A DNA stretch of 37,239 nucleotides, from the NCBI GenBank assembly GCA_011800805.1, contig MPNW01000078.1, positions 19,520 through 56,758 of the forward strand, in the 5' to 3' direction. Below, piece by piece: positions 1-11,377 of this stretch (positions within the stretch are counted from its first letter, which is position 1; each line of letters opens with the position of its first letter). The position numbers and the translations under genes were made by a program. Below the pieces are notes generated by a model that was not told the origin of the DNA, ran no database searches, and saw only the letters and a program-made list of their open reading frames with translations. The stretch is from Hirudo medicinalis (Eukaryota; Annelida; Clitellata; Hirudinida; Hirudinidae).

Positions 1-649
1 ATCATTGTAATCAGATGATGTCGAATGTTAAATGGTTTAAGAATAATGCGCACTCTCACAAGCATCACTTATTCGAACCATAGTGCAAGAGAAAGTAATT
101 CTCAATATATTAAGCTTTAAATTGCAAATAAGACATAATTTCTTATGATTTTACAAATATAAAATATTGTTTTAAACAATTATTTGCAATAAATTGTATC
201 TACTAAATTTAATATGAATTAACAATTCAATAATTAGCTCAATATCATTTCAATATTATCTGGCAAAATTACTACCAACTTTAACACATCGCACATTCCA
301 ATCAAAATAATTCTATTTAATTGTAATTCATGAAAATTAGAAGCAGTATTCAATGCATATTAATCTTAAATAATACAACTAATCATAACTAATAATCATC
401 ACATTAGTGTCATACCCTGTTTCGGGTGACAACAATTTTCCTTTTTTCTGGATCCCATTCACCTACTGAAAGAGCACCCCTTTGAAATAGTAAAGCAATG
501 CCAATTTTTAACACTCAGTTAAACAAGTTTATTAAAAATATTATTAAAAAGTTGAAACATCATTTTCAAACAAATTGTAAAACTTCATAAAAAAAGAGCA
601 ACAATAGGAAAACAAAAACAATAGCATCCAGTGACAAGAATAATTAAAC

Positions 650-930
650 TCACAGTTTCTCCACCCTCTCCTCTGACAAAACTTCATTTCTCTCAGCATG
701 GAAGTTCTCCAGTTTCATCTTCTGCAGCCACGACCCATCTGGTTCGTGATCCTTGAACCCACCTCTGCCAGGAAGTTCATTGGACCTCTTACATTGCTGC
801 ATCAGCTCCTCACCACTTCAAATTTAAAAACAAGAAAACTGTTAAATACATCAGCAAACTCATAATATCAAATCTTCCAAAACAGGACCTCAATAACGAA
901 AACTAATGGTTACCTCAAATAACGTGACAT
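650..930 (-). CDS. Possible two-exon gene for a 60-residue protein
   Basis: Exon 930-914 (17 nt, ATG then donor GTAACC) and exon 815-650 join in phase (AG+T gives Ser) and encode a polar 60-residue protein: MSRYLSGEELMQQCKRSNEL, then PGRGGFKDHEPDGSWLQKMK, then LENFHAERNEVLSEERVEKL and a stop. A strong donor (GTGAGT) overlaps the stop. If it is used, an acceptor at 466 adds one residue (Arg) before TGA at 461-459. There is no signal peptide or membrane helix; the second half should be helical. It is too short for automatic ORF calls. I do not recognise it. Support is the exact phase fit, the protein-like composition within AT-rich DNA, and good splice sites. A 3' exon of a larger gene is the alternative. 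Confidence 0.45.
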
Positions 931-2094
931 TCTCGCAAAACAATTGCTTAAAACCACTCCCATAAATGTCTACTTTTGTATTAAATTATAACGCTCAATA
1001 CAAATTACGATACATAAATACCGTAAAACGAAAAACGCAAATGCAACATAGTGCCGCAAAAAGAAAAACACAAAATAAAAACAAAATGTTATGCTTCGAA
1101 ATCAAAATCGGAATTTACTGAGTTTAGCCGATTTTACAACATACTTTCAATTATTCCAGCCTAAATAATTTATTTTTAACAAGAATGCTAATTAATGTTA
1201 AATTTTGCAGCTTTTTTAGGCCCTACTCAGTCACATACATTATTACTTATATTAGTCCGACAAAATTCTTATCATCTTAACATCGAAGCTTTCTATTCAA
1301 ATTTTGGATGAGAAGATAAACTTCTCAACACATTGCATACAAAGGCATAGCTAGGGGGTTTCCGGGGCGAAACTGATAATTCGAGATGATTCTTCTGAGA
1401 CGAGTAGTCGGTTTTGAAGTCGCGGAAATGATTTGCGCATTTTTGTATTCTGAAGGATGAATTAACTCTAAATCTTGTATGACACAATAGTGAAGTTTTA
1501 TAATGTAGTTGTCACTTTCAAAACGTATTAGTAAGGCATCTGTCGATGCGACAGACTTATAAATTTGTGGTGATAACTTACCTAAAATCATTTTAAAGTT
1601 AGAAACATCATAGGTCTACAAGTCAACCCATCCCAAATATTGGTCTTAACGTTTGAAGTCGTGAAGCTTCTAGTTTGAGCAGATTAAACGAGGATAGGAT
1701 AGGATAGGAATTTCAACAAGTTAAGTCTTTTAGGCGCTTTATCTTTATCAGGAAATTTAGGGGACTTTAATCATAATCAGGAAAACATATATATTCGCTT
1801 GTGTTGCTATTGATGACGAAATAAAGATTCTCTTCTGTGGCCTAAAACAATTCAAAAAATACATTTATTAAGTCAGTTCAGTCAACAAATAATATTTGCC
1901 ACAAAAACATTTCAATTGGAAACTGGAGACAACCGACCTTGCTGATACTTTTACCTTTCAACATTTTGATCAAATTTTCCACATGACATCCGTGTTCATG
2001 GGACATAATTAGGTAGGGGCTGAAGTGAGCATTTTCATTAAATTAAAATACCAATTATAATAATGATAGCTTTAATCAACATTGCCATTATTGC

Positions 2095-5000
2095 TCACCA
2101 TTTTCTCAGGAAAAATTGAATTTCCCAATCGAGTTTACCTCTTTCTAAATGATTTATTATATATTCATTCATACGTTTCCTGATTGGTGATTTGCACGGC
2201 CTAAAAACTTGGGCCATTAAATCAGGGATGTCATTCTGAAATAGATATACATTGGAACTTAAGATGATAATGATGCTATCATTATTAATGAAACATTGTT
2301 TAATGCCACAAACCATTGTTAGCCATGTTACGTGTAGCATGTCAAGCAATTGAAAACATTCTATGAATTCCCGATGTATATCTGCTTTCTGCATAACAAA
2401 TTTTTCTTTTACAGTTGTATTTGTCATCAACTTGCTTGATCTTTCAAAGTATTTATCCATTAGGTTGATAGTTTCGTTTTTAAAAGTCACATACTGTGAA
2501 CAGTTGATATTGTCAGACACAAATGAGTCGATATCATGGCTGCGTTCCAATAATATTTTGCATGCACGTGGATATCCCTGATATGCTATAAAAATACACA
2601 ATTTTTGTTTTACACTCTGATCTTGAAAAGAAAAGGTTTTATGATTGCAAGATCTAAGAATGGATAGGACTTACATCATAAAGTTCAAAAATGTGGCCAA
2701 CAATGAAAGTGGAAAAAGTGATAAAATAATCTAGATTCTTAGATTTTATAACTGTGCTGCTATCGAGCTGGTAATAACTAAAATACACCCGATTCATTTC
2801 TAATTTCGAAATTCCCAAAAAGAAATCACTGATCCTTCTATTTCTCTGGCACTCATCCTTTGCTGAAGCATAGTAATTATGGAAGTGGTCGCAAAATAAT
2901 TTTGACATTCTAAGTCCATATACGTGTCTAAAACCCTTGAGGTAAAAACAGGTCATCAGAAGTTGAACATAGATTGAATTATAGCGGTCCTGAAAATCAG
3001 TTATCATAAATTTTATTTGCCACATATTATTAAGGCCATATTATTATTTAAATTTTCATGCAAAGGAGCTTGAAGTGTGGCATCATTGAAAAATATCATG
3101 CTACAACATCACATAATGCCATGAAATTAGAATTTCGTAGAATACTATCAGAATACAAAATACCAGGTTCAAGATAATCACAGACCAAGGCACCTCTGAC
3201 ATAAACTAAATGTTATTATTATTACTAAATGTACAGCATCCAAAAAAGTAAATAATGTTCAATTAAGTGGCTTAACATAATGTTCGACCAGTTGTATGAA
3301 TACACAGACCTCCTTTTGATATTCATAGGTTTTTAAGTAATCTTTTAGATTTGCATTTAGATGAGGATTGATGTCTGTTATAACCTCTAAAATGGCTTTA
3401 GCTGTAAAAATTATTCAATGCCATTAACATTGTGAAACGAAGACAAATGTTTGCTACTTTAATTAATTAATCTCTTAATAATAATACTTAAGTTACTGCC
3501 AAATAAATGATAATAAATTTAGTTATTTCTACATTGTTGTGACAGCCATGCAGCCCTTCTTTTTGCAGTTGGAACTTTGTAGGCGGTACTTTCTGATGAA
3601 GTCAAAAGCCAAAGTAAGGCAGTTATTTCTGTTGCAAATATTATTTCATATTTATCGTGTTGGAAATACCGCATTGTTGATATTAATGTGTAATAGCAAA
3701 TATATATCTTTAAAGTTTAACAACAAATATATATCTTTATTAATTATTTATTTTACTAACTAAAATATATACATATATTATATATTATAATTATATTATA
3801 TTATAATATATATATATATATATATTATATAAATCTACTATATATTTGAAATGTGAGTCACCGTCAAATTTGAGTTTAATCGCTTGCAGCTTGAGTAGTT
3901 CAATGATGATTTCTCTGTTATTTGATAGGACTTTGAGTGCTTTGATAAAAAAATCCAGAGAACAATGTTGAAGTTGATTTATGATCGTTCTATCACAATG
4001 CAATCATTCAACAGTAATTTATTCGTTTGTTAAAATCAGTTGCATTTACAAAGTAATTATCTTATATTTGGTTTGGATGTTAATAAATACATTTTTAGTA
4101 ACAATTGCAATTGCTTATACATTAATGTTAAATCGTATGGCCCCCCAAGCATATGACGAGGCAGTAATTGAAGTGTCTGAAGGCAGACCATTTCCACAAT
4201 AGGAGGACAGTTGTTCTGTTAAATGAAACATAGTTACATTTATTTGATACATCTTAAAATTATAAAAAAAATTATCAATGTTTACAATGAGAAGGTAGAA
4301 GGTATAAATTATATGAAACATCCTATTCATCAAGTATTGTTTGTGAATTCCTAAAAAAGCAATGGATGTAAATTTATATCCTGAAGTTAGTATTATATAG
4401 CTATTATTGAAGTAAAAGTTTGATCTATTACTATCTTAAATTGAAACATACTACCTGGTGGGGCATATGTAGCTTTGCTATCTTTACAAACCATGTCATC
4501 TAGTTCAAAAAGAGATGAATCTGCTACTTCAGGGAAGCAAGAACTGAAAATATTATCAGATATTACCTTAATGCTAAAGTACAGCCTTATTTGAGGCCCA
4601 CATAACTAAAAGTACTTAGTTCTATATAGTTGGTTCAATTAAATATTATTCATTAAAATGTATACAAATATCGCATCCAAATATCTAAGAACACAAATAG
4701 ATATTTGTTTCAAATAAAAAATTGTAAGTAATGTGTTTTTGTTTTAAAACGACCTCGTGCGTTTTGCGAGTTGGCCTAATTTCTCGTAATTTTGTGGCGT
4801 TTTCTAAATAAAATTTCAAATGTTGGCAATCATTTCATTTTTTTTTGTAATCGTTCACTCATCACCTTTCCAAATGTCACCATTTCAATTTCTAACAATC
4901 CCATGTCACAGATCAAACGCCTCAGCTCTGAAAAACACATAAAAAGCACTTGCAATCTCATTTAATTTTATATTTAATTGTTTAGTTACGCAATTATCGT

Positions 5001-5909
5001 TAATAATGAGTGCTTGCGAGCCCAGAGGAATGTGTTCCTTCAGGCGGCTATAATGATGACAAACGCGACGCACTGAGTTCACGACACAGCTTGCACTGTC
5101 ATAGGCGTCCTTGGGGGTGTGTGTGGTTAATTAACGTCCATTTCACTACTAGATGATTGGGACGGAGTTAGGCGTCCTTGGGAAAGAGTGTTATATAAAC
5201 GATAAGCTATCTTTTCAGCGCTACATAATTTACTGTAAATGCTTGTTAATGTTTCATTTATTTATATCAATATATCAGTTCTTTCATATCTTTAAGAAGT
5301 TTCTGATAAATAAACTACAAGTAATTACAATTGTAAATAATTGACTGTTTAGTTATACTATTACTTAGGCCCCTCAGACGACATGCATATTGCTCCATAT
5401 AAATTAACTATTATCATTAATATTAATTCTGTCAGAAGTCCCACAAGATTTTTTTACAAAAAGAATTTTAAGCATGCTTGATTCCACCGATTCGTTTAAT
5501 TCGACGAATTAAAAGTAATTTAAGTAAATTATATTAAGTGGTTTATTTAATTATGCTATTAACTTTATTAGTAGTAATTTTGAATAATAATATTATTATG
5601 ACTTACATTAATGTTATTTGTAATTTTCGATTAACGTTATTAATATTAACTTCACAATTAAATTACTTAAGAGTTTGACATAAGCCTACCAGAATACCTA
5701 CCCCTAACAATGTCATGGATCTGTAGTTTGTAATCTGCAATAATCAAGATAATTTTTTAAGCAGTACAATGCTCATTACAACAACTTATTTCGCTGACCC
5801 AGTTGTTTTGATAAACAATGCTGAAAATGATAAAATAAATTTGTCAAACTATTTAGCAATGCCGACGCTTACTCTTCTCCAATGAATTACTATTGGGTGG
5901 AAGCATCAT
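2095..5909 (-). CDS. Unrecognised helix-rich protein, partial exon model
   Basis: Well-linked 3' exons: 3989-3862, 3401-3304 (or ending 3310), 2989-2675 and 2577-2095 with a stop at 2097-2095. Their phases agree (G+CT at 3862/3401; phase 0 at both later junctions). Likely 5' exons: 5909-5873 (MMLPPNSNSLEK, donor GTAAGC), 4927-4866 (LRRLICDMGLLEIEM) and 4543-4455 (EVADSSLFELDDMVCKD). How the last two join to 3989 is not settled; a segment at about 4,238-4,110 may intervene. The product is alpha-helical, leucine- and aromatic-rich (ALKVLSNNREIIIELLKLQ, YVQLLMTCFYLKGF, ERSHDIDSFVSDN), with no membrane helix or catalytic motif that I recognise. The final TGA overlaps a GTGAGC donor, so a further 3' exon is possible. 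AATAAA at 1,869-1,864 is a possible poly(A) signal. Confidence 0.5.
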
Positions 5910-6089
5910 GGCGCTATATAAATAATTGCAATTACTGCTCTGTTTGTGACGTACATCATAAAGTACCTCGCTAATATAGACGAAATAGACCAAAGATAAT
6001 TTATTCAAAAATATAAATTATATTTTAAAATACTTTATTACCGTAGTGAATTTGTGTAATAATAAATAGTAATGATAAATCTGCCTTAA

Positions 6090-6420
6090 TAGCAACATCG
6101 GAGCAGGGACAGCGACTCCCATGAATCCTATTGCCCCAGATTGGCACTTGCTCGCCTGACGTTCGGCTAAAAGCAAAAAAGTCATCTCCTCAAGTTGTGC
6201 GAGGGTTTACCTCCCCTGAAAAAGGTTGAAATTACGTCCCAGGGATCCTCTCTGGGCCCACTTTTTTCAAGATGTACATGGCCACTGTTGTGGCAAAAGC
6301 TCAAATCAACAACCAAAGGACCCCTCATTAATTTCTTAGTTCGACATGCGAAGCTGGATGGCAGATTCATTGAAGGTCTTCTATCTGTAAATCACCAAGG
6401 GTTGGTTGTCTAATGCTAAT
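6090..6420. other. Less AT-rich patch of unknown nature in spacer
   Basis: The stretch is visibly richer in G and C than the surrounding AT-rich DNA and is open on both strands (plus 6,195-6,413 and minus 6,182-6,370). Neither translation looks like a known domain and no splice signals frame it clearly. It could be an old repeat, a retrocopy fragment or a regulatory island. Confidence 0.3.
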
Positions 6421-7390
6421 ATAGCGTGTATGGTTTTACCAATTCGGTGAAGGCTCTGCCAAGAAACTTGGGTTTATTTTTTTTTTAGGGGAAATATGAT
6501 AAATAAAAATATTAATTCATAAAATTAAGACAATGGAGTGCCATACAAGAAAATAAGTTGCTAAAAAATTTAAGTGCCCCACTCGAGAGCATACAATCAG
6601 CCTGTACTCTGACTTCATCCTTCACCAACTTTAATGAAGTGCTCATATTATTCAATTAATATTCATTACTCTACTTGTTAATAGGTGGATGTTATTCTTA
6701 TTTTCAGTATGGAAGGGCAAGAGATTGACCATCCCAGCATGAGGAGAGATTGTGAAGCAGCATCCAAAGTTAAATTGATTCAGAGCCCTAGTTTGGAGGA
6801 CACATTTTGAATTTAAAAAAAGACAATAACAATTATCTTCACTACCCTCAATTCGACCATAATCATTGCCATTATTACAGGAATCATCTGTTATTGCAAT
6901 CTCCATCGCTGGATGAGGTGAGGCCATTTATCTATTTATCTTAGTCAAAGAGAAACTGAAGACAAGCCACACTCCCAAATGTCGTTTAATAGTGAATCAG
7001 TACGAAAAGATTTAAAGAATCACGTGGTAACATTATGAATACTCTACACCATACGAGAAAAACAAAATCCATTTTTATGAAAGCTACATAACTTTCATAA
7101 GCATTCATAATTTAAGTGATTTGGTTGCAAGCATTAACTAACCAAAAGTGAAAACAACACTGAAATGTTTCAAACTAACGAAGCCACATGTTATCCAACC
7201 GAAATGGCAAGACTGTAATTTAGTAATTGTAGTTACTTAAAGTAATTTTGACACAGAATTTCATTTGTGAGTGATTAGTTTCATGACAAGACCACGCATT
7301 ACCGAACAAGAAAATGTAAATACAAAGTCAGCAACCCAAACCAAATATGAGGATGAAGAGTTTAAAGCAGATGCAATTGCTTCATCGCGT

Positions 7391-9896
7391 TCAATGCTCA
7401 GTGTCTTCAATGACAGAGTCTTTCTTTGGAGCTTTGGCAGCAGGCCCAAGACCTGGTGTTTGCTGACGTTTTACTGCTTTCCTTCTCTTTGCCTCAGGCA
7501 GCAGAGAATCTGTTGCTTTGTTGGTCAGAGATGATGACTCCTCAAGCCTGGATGTTCTCTGATGTTCTGAAGCTCTCTCTAGTGATGAAGCATCAGAAGG
7601 CCCAGATGGATGATCTGATTGGGATGTTCCTGGTAACTGGGCCTGAGATGGCAGATGCATTTCTTTGTTGGTCAGAGATGATGAACCAGACGTTGACTCC
7701 TCAAGCCTGGATGTTCTCTGATGTTCTGATGCTCCCTCTAGCAATGAAGTATCAGAGGGCAAATCTGATGATTGGGATGTTCCTGGTAACTGGGCATGTG
7801 ACAGTAGAGGATTCATTGCTTTCTTGGTCAGAGATGAAATAGAAGTCAATAACTCTTGAGTAGTTAGATGGATAAATGCTACTGCTGATTTAATTTGGCA
7901 CAAAATGGTCTCTACATTGGCTTGAGAATTCGTTCTTGGGATGACGAGAGCAGGTAGGTTCAGCTCTGGCATGATATTCTTTGTCGATTCATTCTGATGG
8001 ATAGAATAGATGGAGCACAAAGTGGAATCAATATCCCGTAAAGTTTCGGAAAGCTCATCAATTTTAACAGCTTCATGGACGGTATGAGCGATGTGGCTGG
8101 AAGGTCGCTCAGAATCTCTCTGACATTGTATGGTGGAAGAAAACTCCTCCAAAGATTCTTCCAACTTTAAATCACCTTTATTGTCAAAATCAACTTTGTG
8201 ATGAATTTTGGATTTCGAGACTTGTAGGGAAACAGAGATGCTAAAAGCAAAATTAATTCCATGAGTTCATTCTCTCCATTAGATAAGGATTGTGAGTTCA
8301 AGATTGACATACTCATTGTTGCAGTGGGGACGTCCAATTGTCACGACCTCGGGATGCTCACTCCTGATTGGTGCTGAAAGAGAAATTAACACAAAAGTCT
8401 TGAAAATATGCATAAATTAGTTGCAAAGTACTCAAATTATTCCAAAGTGAATATAAAGTAAACCATAAAATTTTAAAAGTTTATAAGGCATATAACTGCT
8501 TGATGAATGGAAAAAAGCACAACACAATGCATAAAAAAGATCAAATATAGTCTCATCCAATTAAATTAATGTCCTCTTATAAAGAAATGCGCACATCAAT
8601 CTTTCAGTCAGCAAAATGTGCTTTAAAAATGAACTCGATGATTTCTAACCCTGCGGAAGCACTCTGTTGTCCTGACCTTCTTCGGAACCAGCTGAACTGA
8701 TTGATGATAGGTCACCAAGATAGCTCCTGCCTTCTGCAATTAAATTAATGTCCTCTTATAAAGAAATGCGCACATGAATCTTTCAGTCAGCAAAATGTGC
8801 TTTAAAAATGAACTCGATGATTTCTAACCCTGTTGAAGCAATCTGTTGTCGTGACCTTCTTCGGAACCGTCTGTACTCTCCTGTGGCAGGTCAGCAATAT
8901 TTTCCATGCATTCAAGGGGTGGGTCTTCTGCAGTTCTTTCTTCTCTAGAGAAATCTCCTAAGACCCTAAATATGAGTTCCATTATAATCAGTAACAATAA
9001 AAACAGAATGAAATCATCTTTTATTTTATCAACTTTCAAAATTAGTAGAGTCTAACATTAAAAATTAACTGACTCGACGGTTGGGGCATTCAGTGAGTCA
9101 GTAAGGATGGCGTACTCGTGATCTGATTCAATATGCTGCAAGACTTTCAGAAGAAGCTCGAGACCACCTATCTTTTCACTGTTGGATTCCCTCCTTGTAC
9201 CAGTCATAATATCCACCAATTTGACCATCATCAATGGAAGCCCACACTCTTTTGAACCAGCAAAGGCAAACATGGCATCTAACCCATTTATTCTGTCTGT
9301 AATATTAATAAAAACATAAAAAACTACTGGCCTGCATTTAACATTGCTAGTATCATGGGCCATTATAAGCTTAAAGAGCTTCCTAACATGCACTACAGAA
9401 ATTAAGTACTCAAATAAATTTAAATAATAATAATAGCGATAAAATACTTTAACATACTAATAAAATAAAGGAGCATAACATTCACTTTTATGATTAAAAG
9501 TAACCATGCCTGTGATAAAAAGAAACATCTTACCACAATATGGGTGATGTTGAAGGATAAATTGCAGTATATTTTCTGCAGTATTTTCATTGGTCACTTG
9601 AGCTGTAACAGAGCATAAGTGAAATAGCTCTTGCTGTTTCATTTCCTTGTCTAATACCAGAATATTTGCCCTGAATTCTCCTACATTCTGTTGACCAATG
9701 CCTCCAAACACAAAGCACGAATTTCCATCCTAAACAGTTTTGTTTATATTTAAATTGTAGTTAAAATGCAGTGAACACATTAAAAAATGTATGGTACCGC
9801 GAAATTATGACTTATGAGCAACTCTGGCTTCTTCTGGAAAACAAATCTGTAAATTCCAGTTAGAGACTCTATTAAGGATTTTTTATCAGAATTCAT
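7391..9896 (-). CDS. Unrecognised protein, helical N-half, Ser-rich repeat C-half
   Basis: Exons 9896-9798, 9729-9534, 9392-9074, 8965-8829, 8733-8650, 8373-8313, 8240-7391 total 1,746 nt and encode 581 residues; every phase agrees. The start MNSDKKSLIES is chosen as the first ATG in frame, and a few more codons upstream are open. Residues 1 to about 205 are helical and leucine-rich (GGLELLLKVLQHIESDHEY, VRKLFKLIMAHD), like ARM/HEAT repeats. The C-terminal 280 residues are polar and repetitive, with two copies of a segment of about 50 residues (AQLPGTSQS, SEHQRTSRLEES) and a basic end (EAKRRKAVKRQQ, KAPKKDS) that could be a nuclear signal. The 84-nt exon 8733-8650 is a tandem copy of the end of 8965-8829. 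I do not recognise the family; a chromosome- or meiosis-related ARM protein is only a guess. Confidence 0.72.
7538..7860 (-). repeat. Coding tandem repeat, 159-bp unit
   Basis: Within exon 8240-7391, a segment starting CTCCTCAAGCCTGGATG (plus strand) recurs 159 bp later (7,538 and 7,697). 159 is a multiple of three. It encodes the two AQLPGTSQS...SEHQRTSRLEES units; a third, truncated unit (SSLTNKATDSLLPEA) is on the C-terminal side. Confidence 0.85.
8559..8866 (-). repeat. Tandem duplication (offset 179 bp) spanning an exon end and intron
   Basis: 8,559-8,687 and 8,738-8,866 are near-identical: both start AATTAAATTAATGTCCTCTT and run through the donor into the 3' end of an exon of the 7.4-9.9 kb gene. 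The copies give exons 8965-8829 and 8733-8650, which end in GSEEGHDNRLLQQ and GSEEGQDNRVLPQ. The second exon is 84 nt and phase 1-1, so it adds 28 codons without breaking the frame. Confidence 0.9.
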
Positions 9897-11377
9897 TCTT
9901 AAACTGCTGGAAGCCCTAAAGAACTTTATTTATTAAAACGCGCCCTGAAAACCAGGGGAGCTCACTTTAAATACCTTAAAGGCCAAGGGAGTGGCTCTTC
10001 ATGGATCTTGCTGAAGCTCTCGCTTCCAGAGTTATATATTAAAATTATTTATTTATTAATTCATTGTCTCATTCATTGCAATCTGCAGCGTCGTAATTAT
10101 TTCGTCTCTTAAATGAAAGACTTTTTAAAAAAAAACTTACTTACCGCCGTCACGACATAAACAAATCCGAATCAAGAGATCTAGGGAATCAACCGGCTAC
10201 ATTTTACAGATTACAAGTACTAAATATAGGTTATTTATGTATTTAAAAAATTCAAATTAATTGGAACTCGCACAGTCAACGTCTTTAACTCACTATTTTA
10301 ATAAAGTCACAACCATCATCGGCAGAATAAACATTTGCTGACCTAGACCTTTGATCGGACCAGTGATCTTTTGGAAATAAACCCAGATCAATTAAAAGAA
10401 CTGACTGTTGTCAAATTGAACTAAATACCATTTTAGTTTATTTAAAATCTCATTTTATTTGTTTATCTCTGCAAATAAATTTATTAAAAATCCTCTTAAC
10501 CCTTTCCTTCGCCAGGTCGATTGGCATCATTTGGTTATTTTGTGATCGCGAGTATTTAAACAAATATCACAACAACGTAAGAATCCCGTTGCGGGAGCAC
10601 CGTCCTAATCATCTAGCTATGCAACAAACTTTAATAAGAAATTAAGATAAGAAGCCTCAACCCGACTATCGTGGCATTCTCAACACATTCTGGTCGGATT
10701 GCACATTTAACATTTTTTTGTTGGGAATTACATTTATTTCAGCCATTATTTCTAGTTTTACATTTTATTAAACACAGTAATGCTAAACTTGACATCAGTT
10801 CTCCATTACTCTAAATTAAATATTAAATTATTTTTGTCCAAAAAGAAAATCTGTAAAAAAAGTTACATTACATTACAAATAAGTGGAATAAACTGGCGTT
10901 GCATTGCAAAAAACAAATTGCCACAGCAACTACATCAATGATAATTAAAAGACAGGTAGGTATAATGGGCATTAAAACTATTCACAAAAGAACTGATGGA
11001 TGCCAAAGGTAACAACATCAAATGCGTCAACTAAGAAGCATTCAAGCCACACGAATAAAACACCAGTCAAGAATTTACATGGCACAAATGAAAACAAACT
11101 TTCAAATAAAGAGACCAAAAGTGCGCCAAGTAACCAATCATGCACGAACCTTCACTTTGCTTCATGGCGGGGTATGTTTATTTTGCGTCGTTGTTCAATT
11201 TCAAGATTCAGCAATTTCGATCGGAGAGGTGTATTTTGCAATAAAATTCAGGATTTAATAATAAAGAAGAGGCACTTTGAACAGATGATCTTCCAGCCTA
11301 CATTTTCAGGAATCATTCTTACAACAATTAGACAACAGTCTCAAATAATATCAGTAAGACAAACTAGATGCATGCCA
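9897..11377. other. Spacer between GT31 gene and the 7.4-9.9 kb gene
   Basis: It should contain the GT31 3' UTR (minus-strand AATAAA at 11,182-11,177 and 10,769-10,764) and the promoter and 5' UTR of the 7.4-9.9 kb gene near 9,900-10,150. A plus-strand open frame at 11,000-11,407 has no recognisable domain and overlaps the GT31 last exon. I see no supported gene. Confidence 0.4.

Noticed and set aside
1325..1591. Minus-strand open frame of 88 codons
   Set aside because: No convincing splice sites or domain; a second overlapping frame is equally open, as expected by chance.
5100..5182. Short direct repeat AGGCGTCCTTGGG
   Set aside because: Only two copies of 13 bases with nothing shared around them; not enough to call an element.
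9303..9334. A 31-nt GT-AG segment inside exon 9392-9074
   Set aside because: Too short for an animal intron, and removing it would break the frame that reads through.
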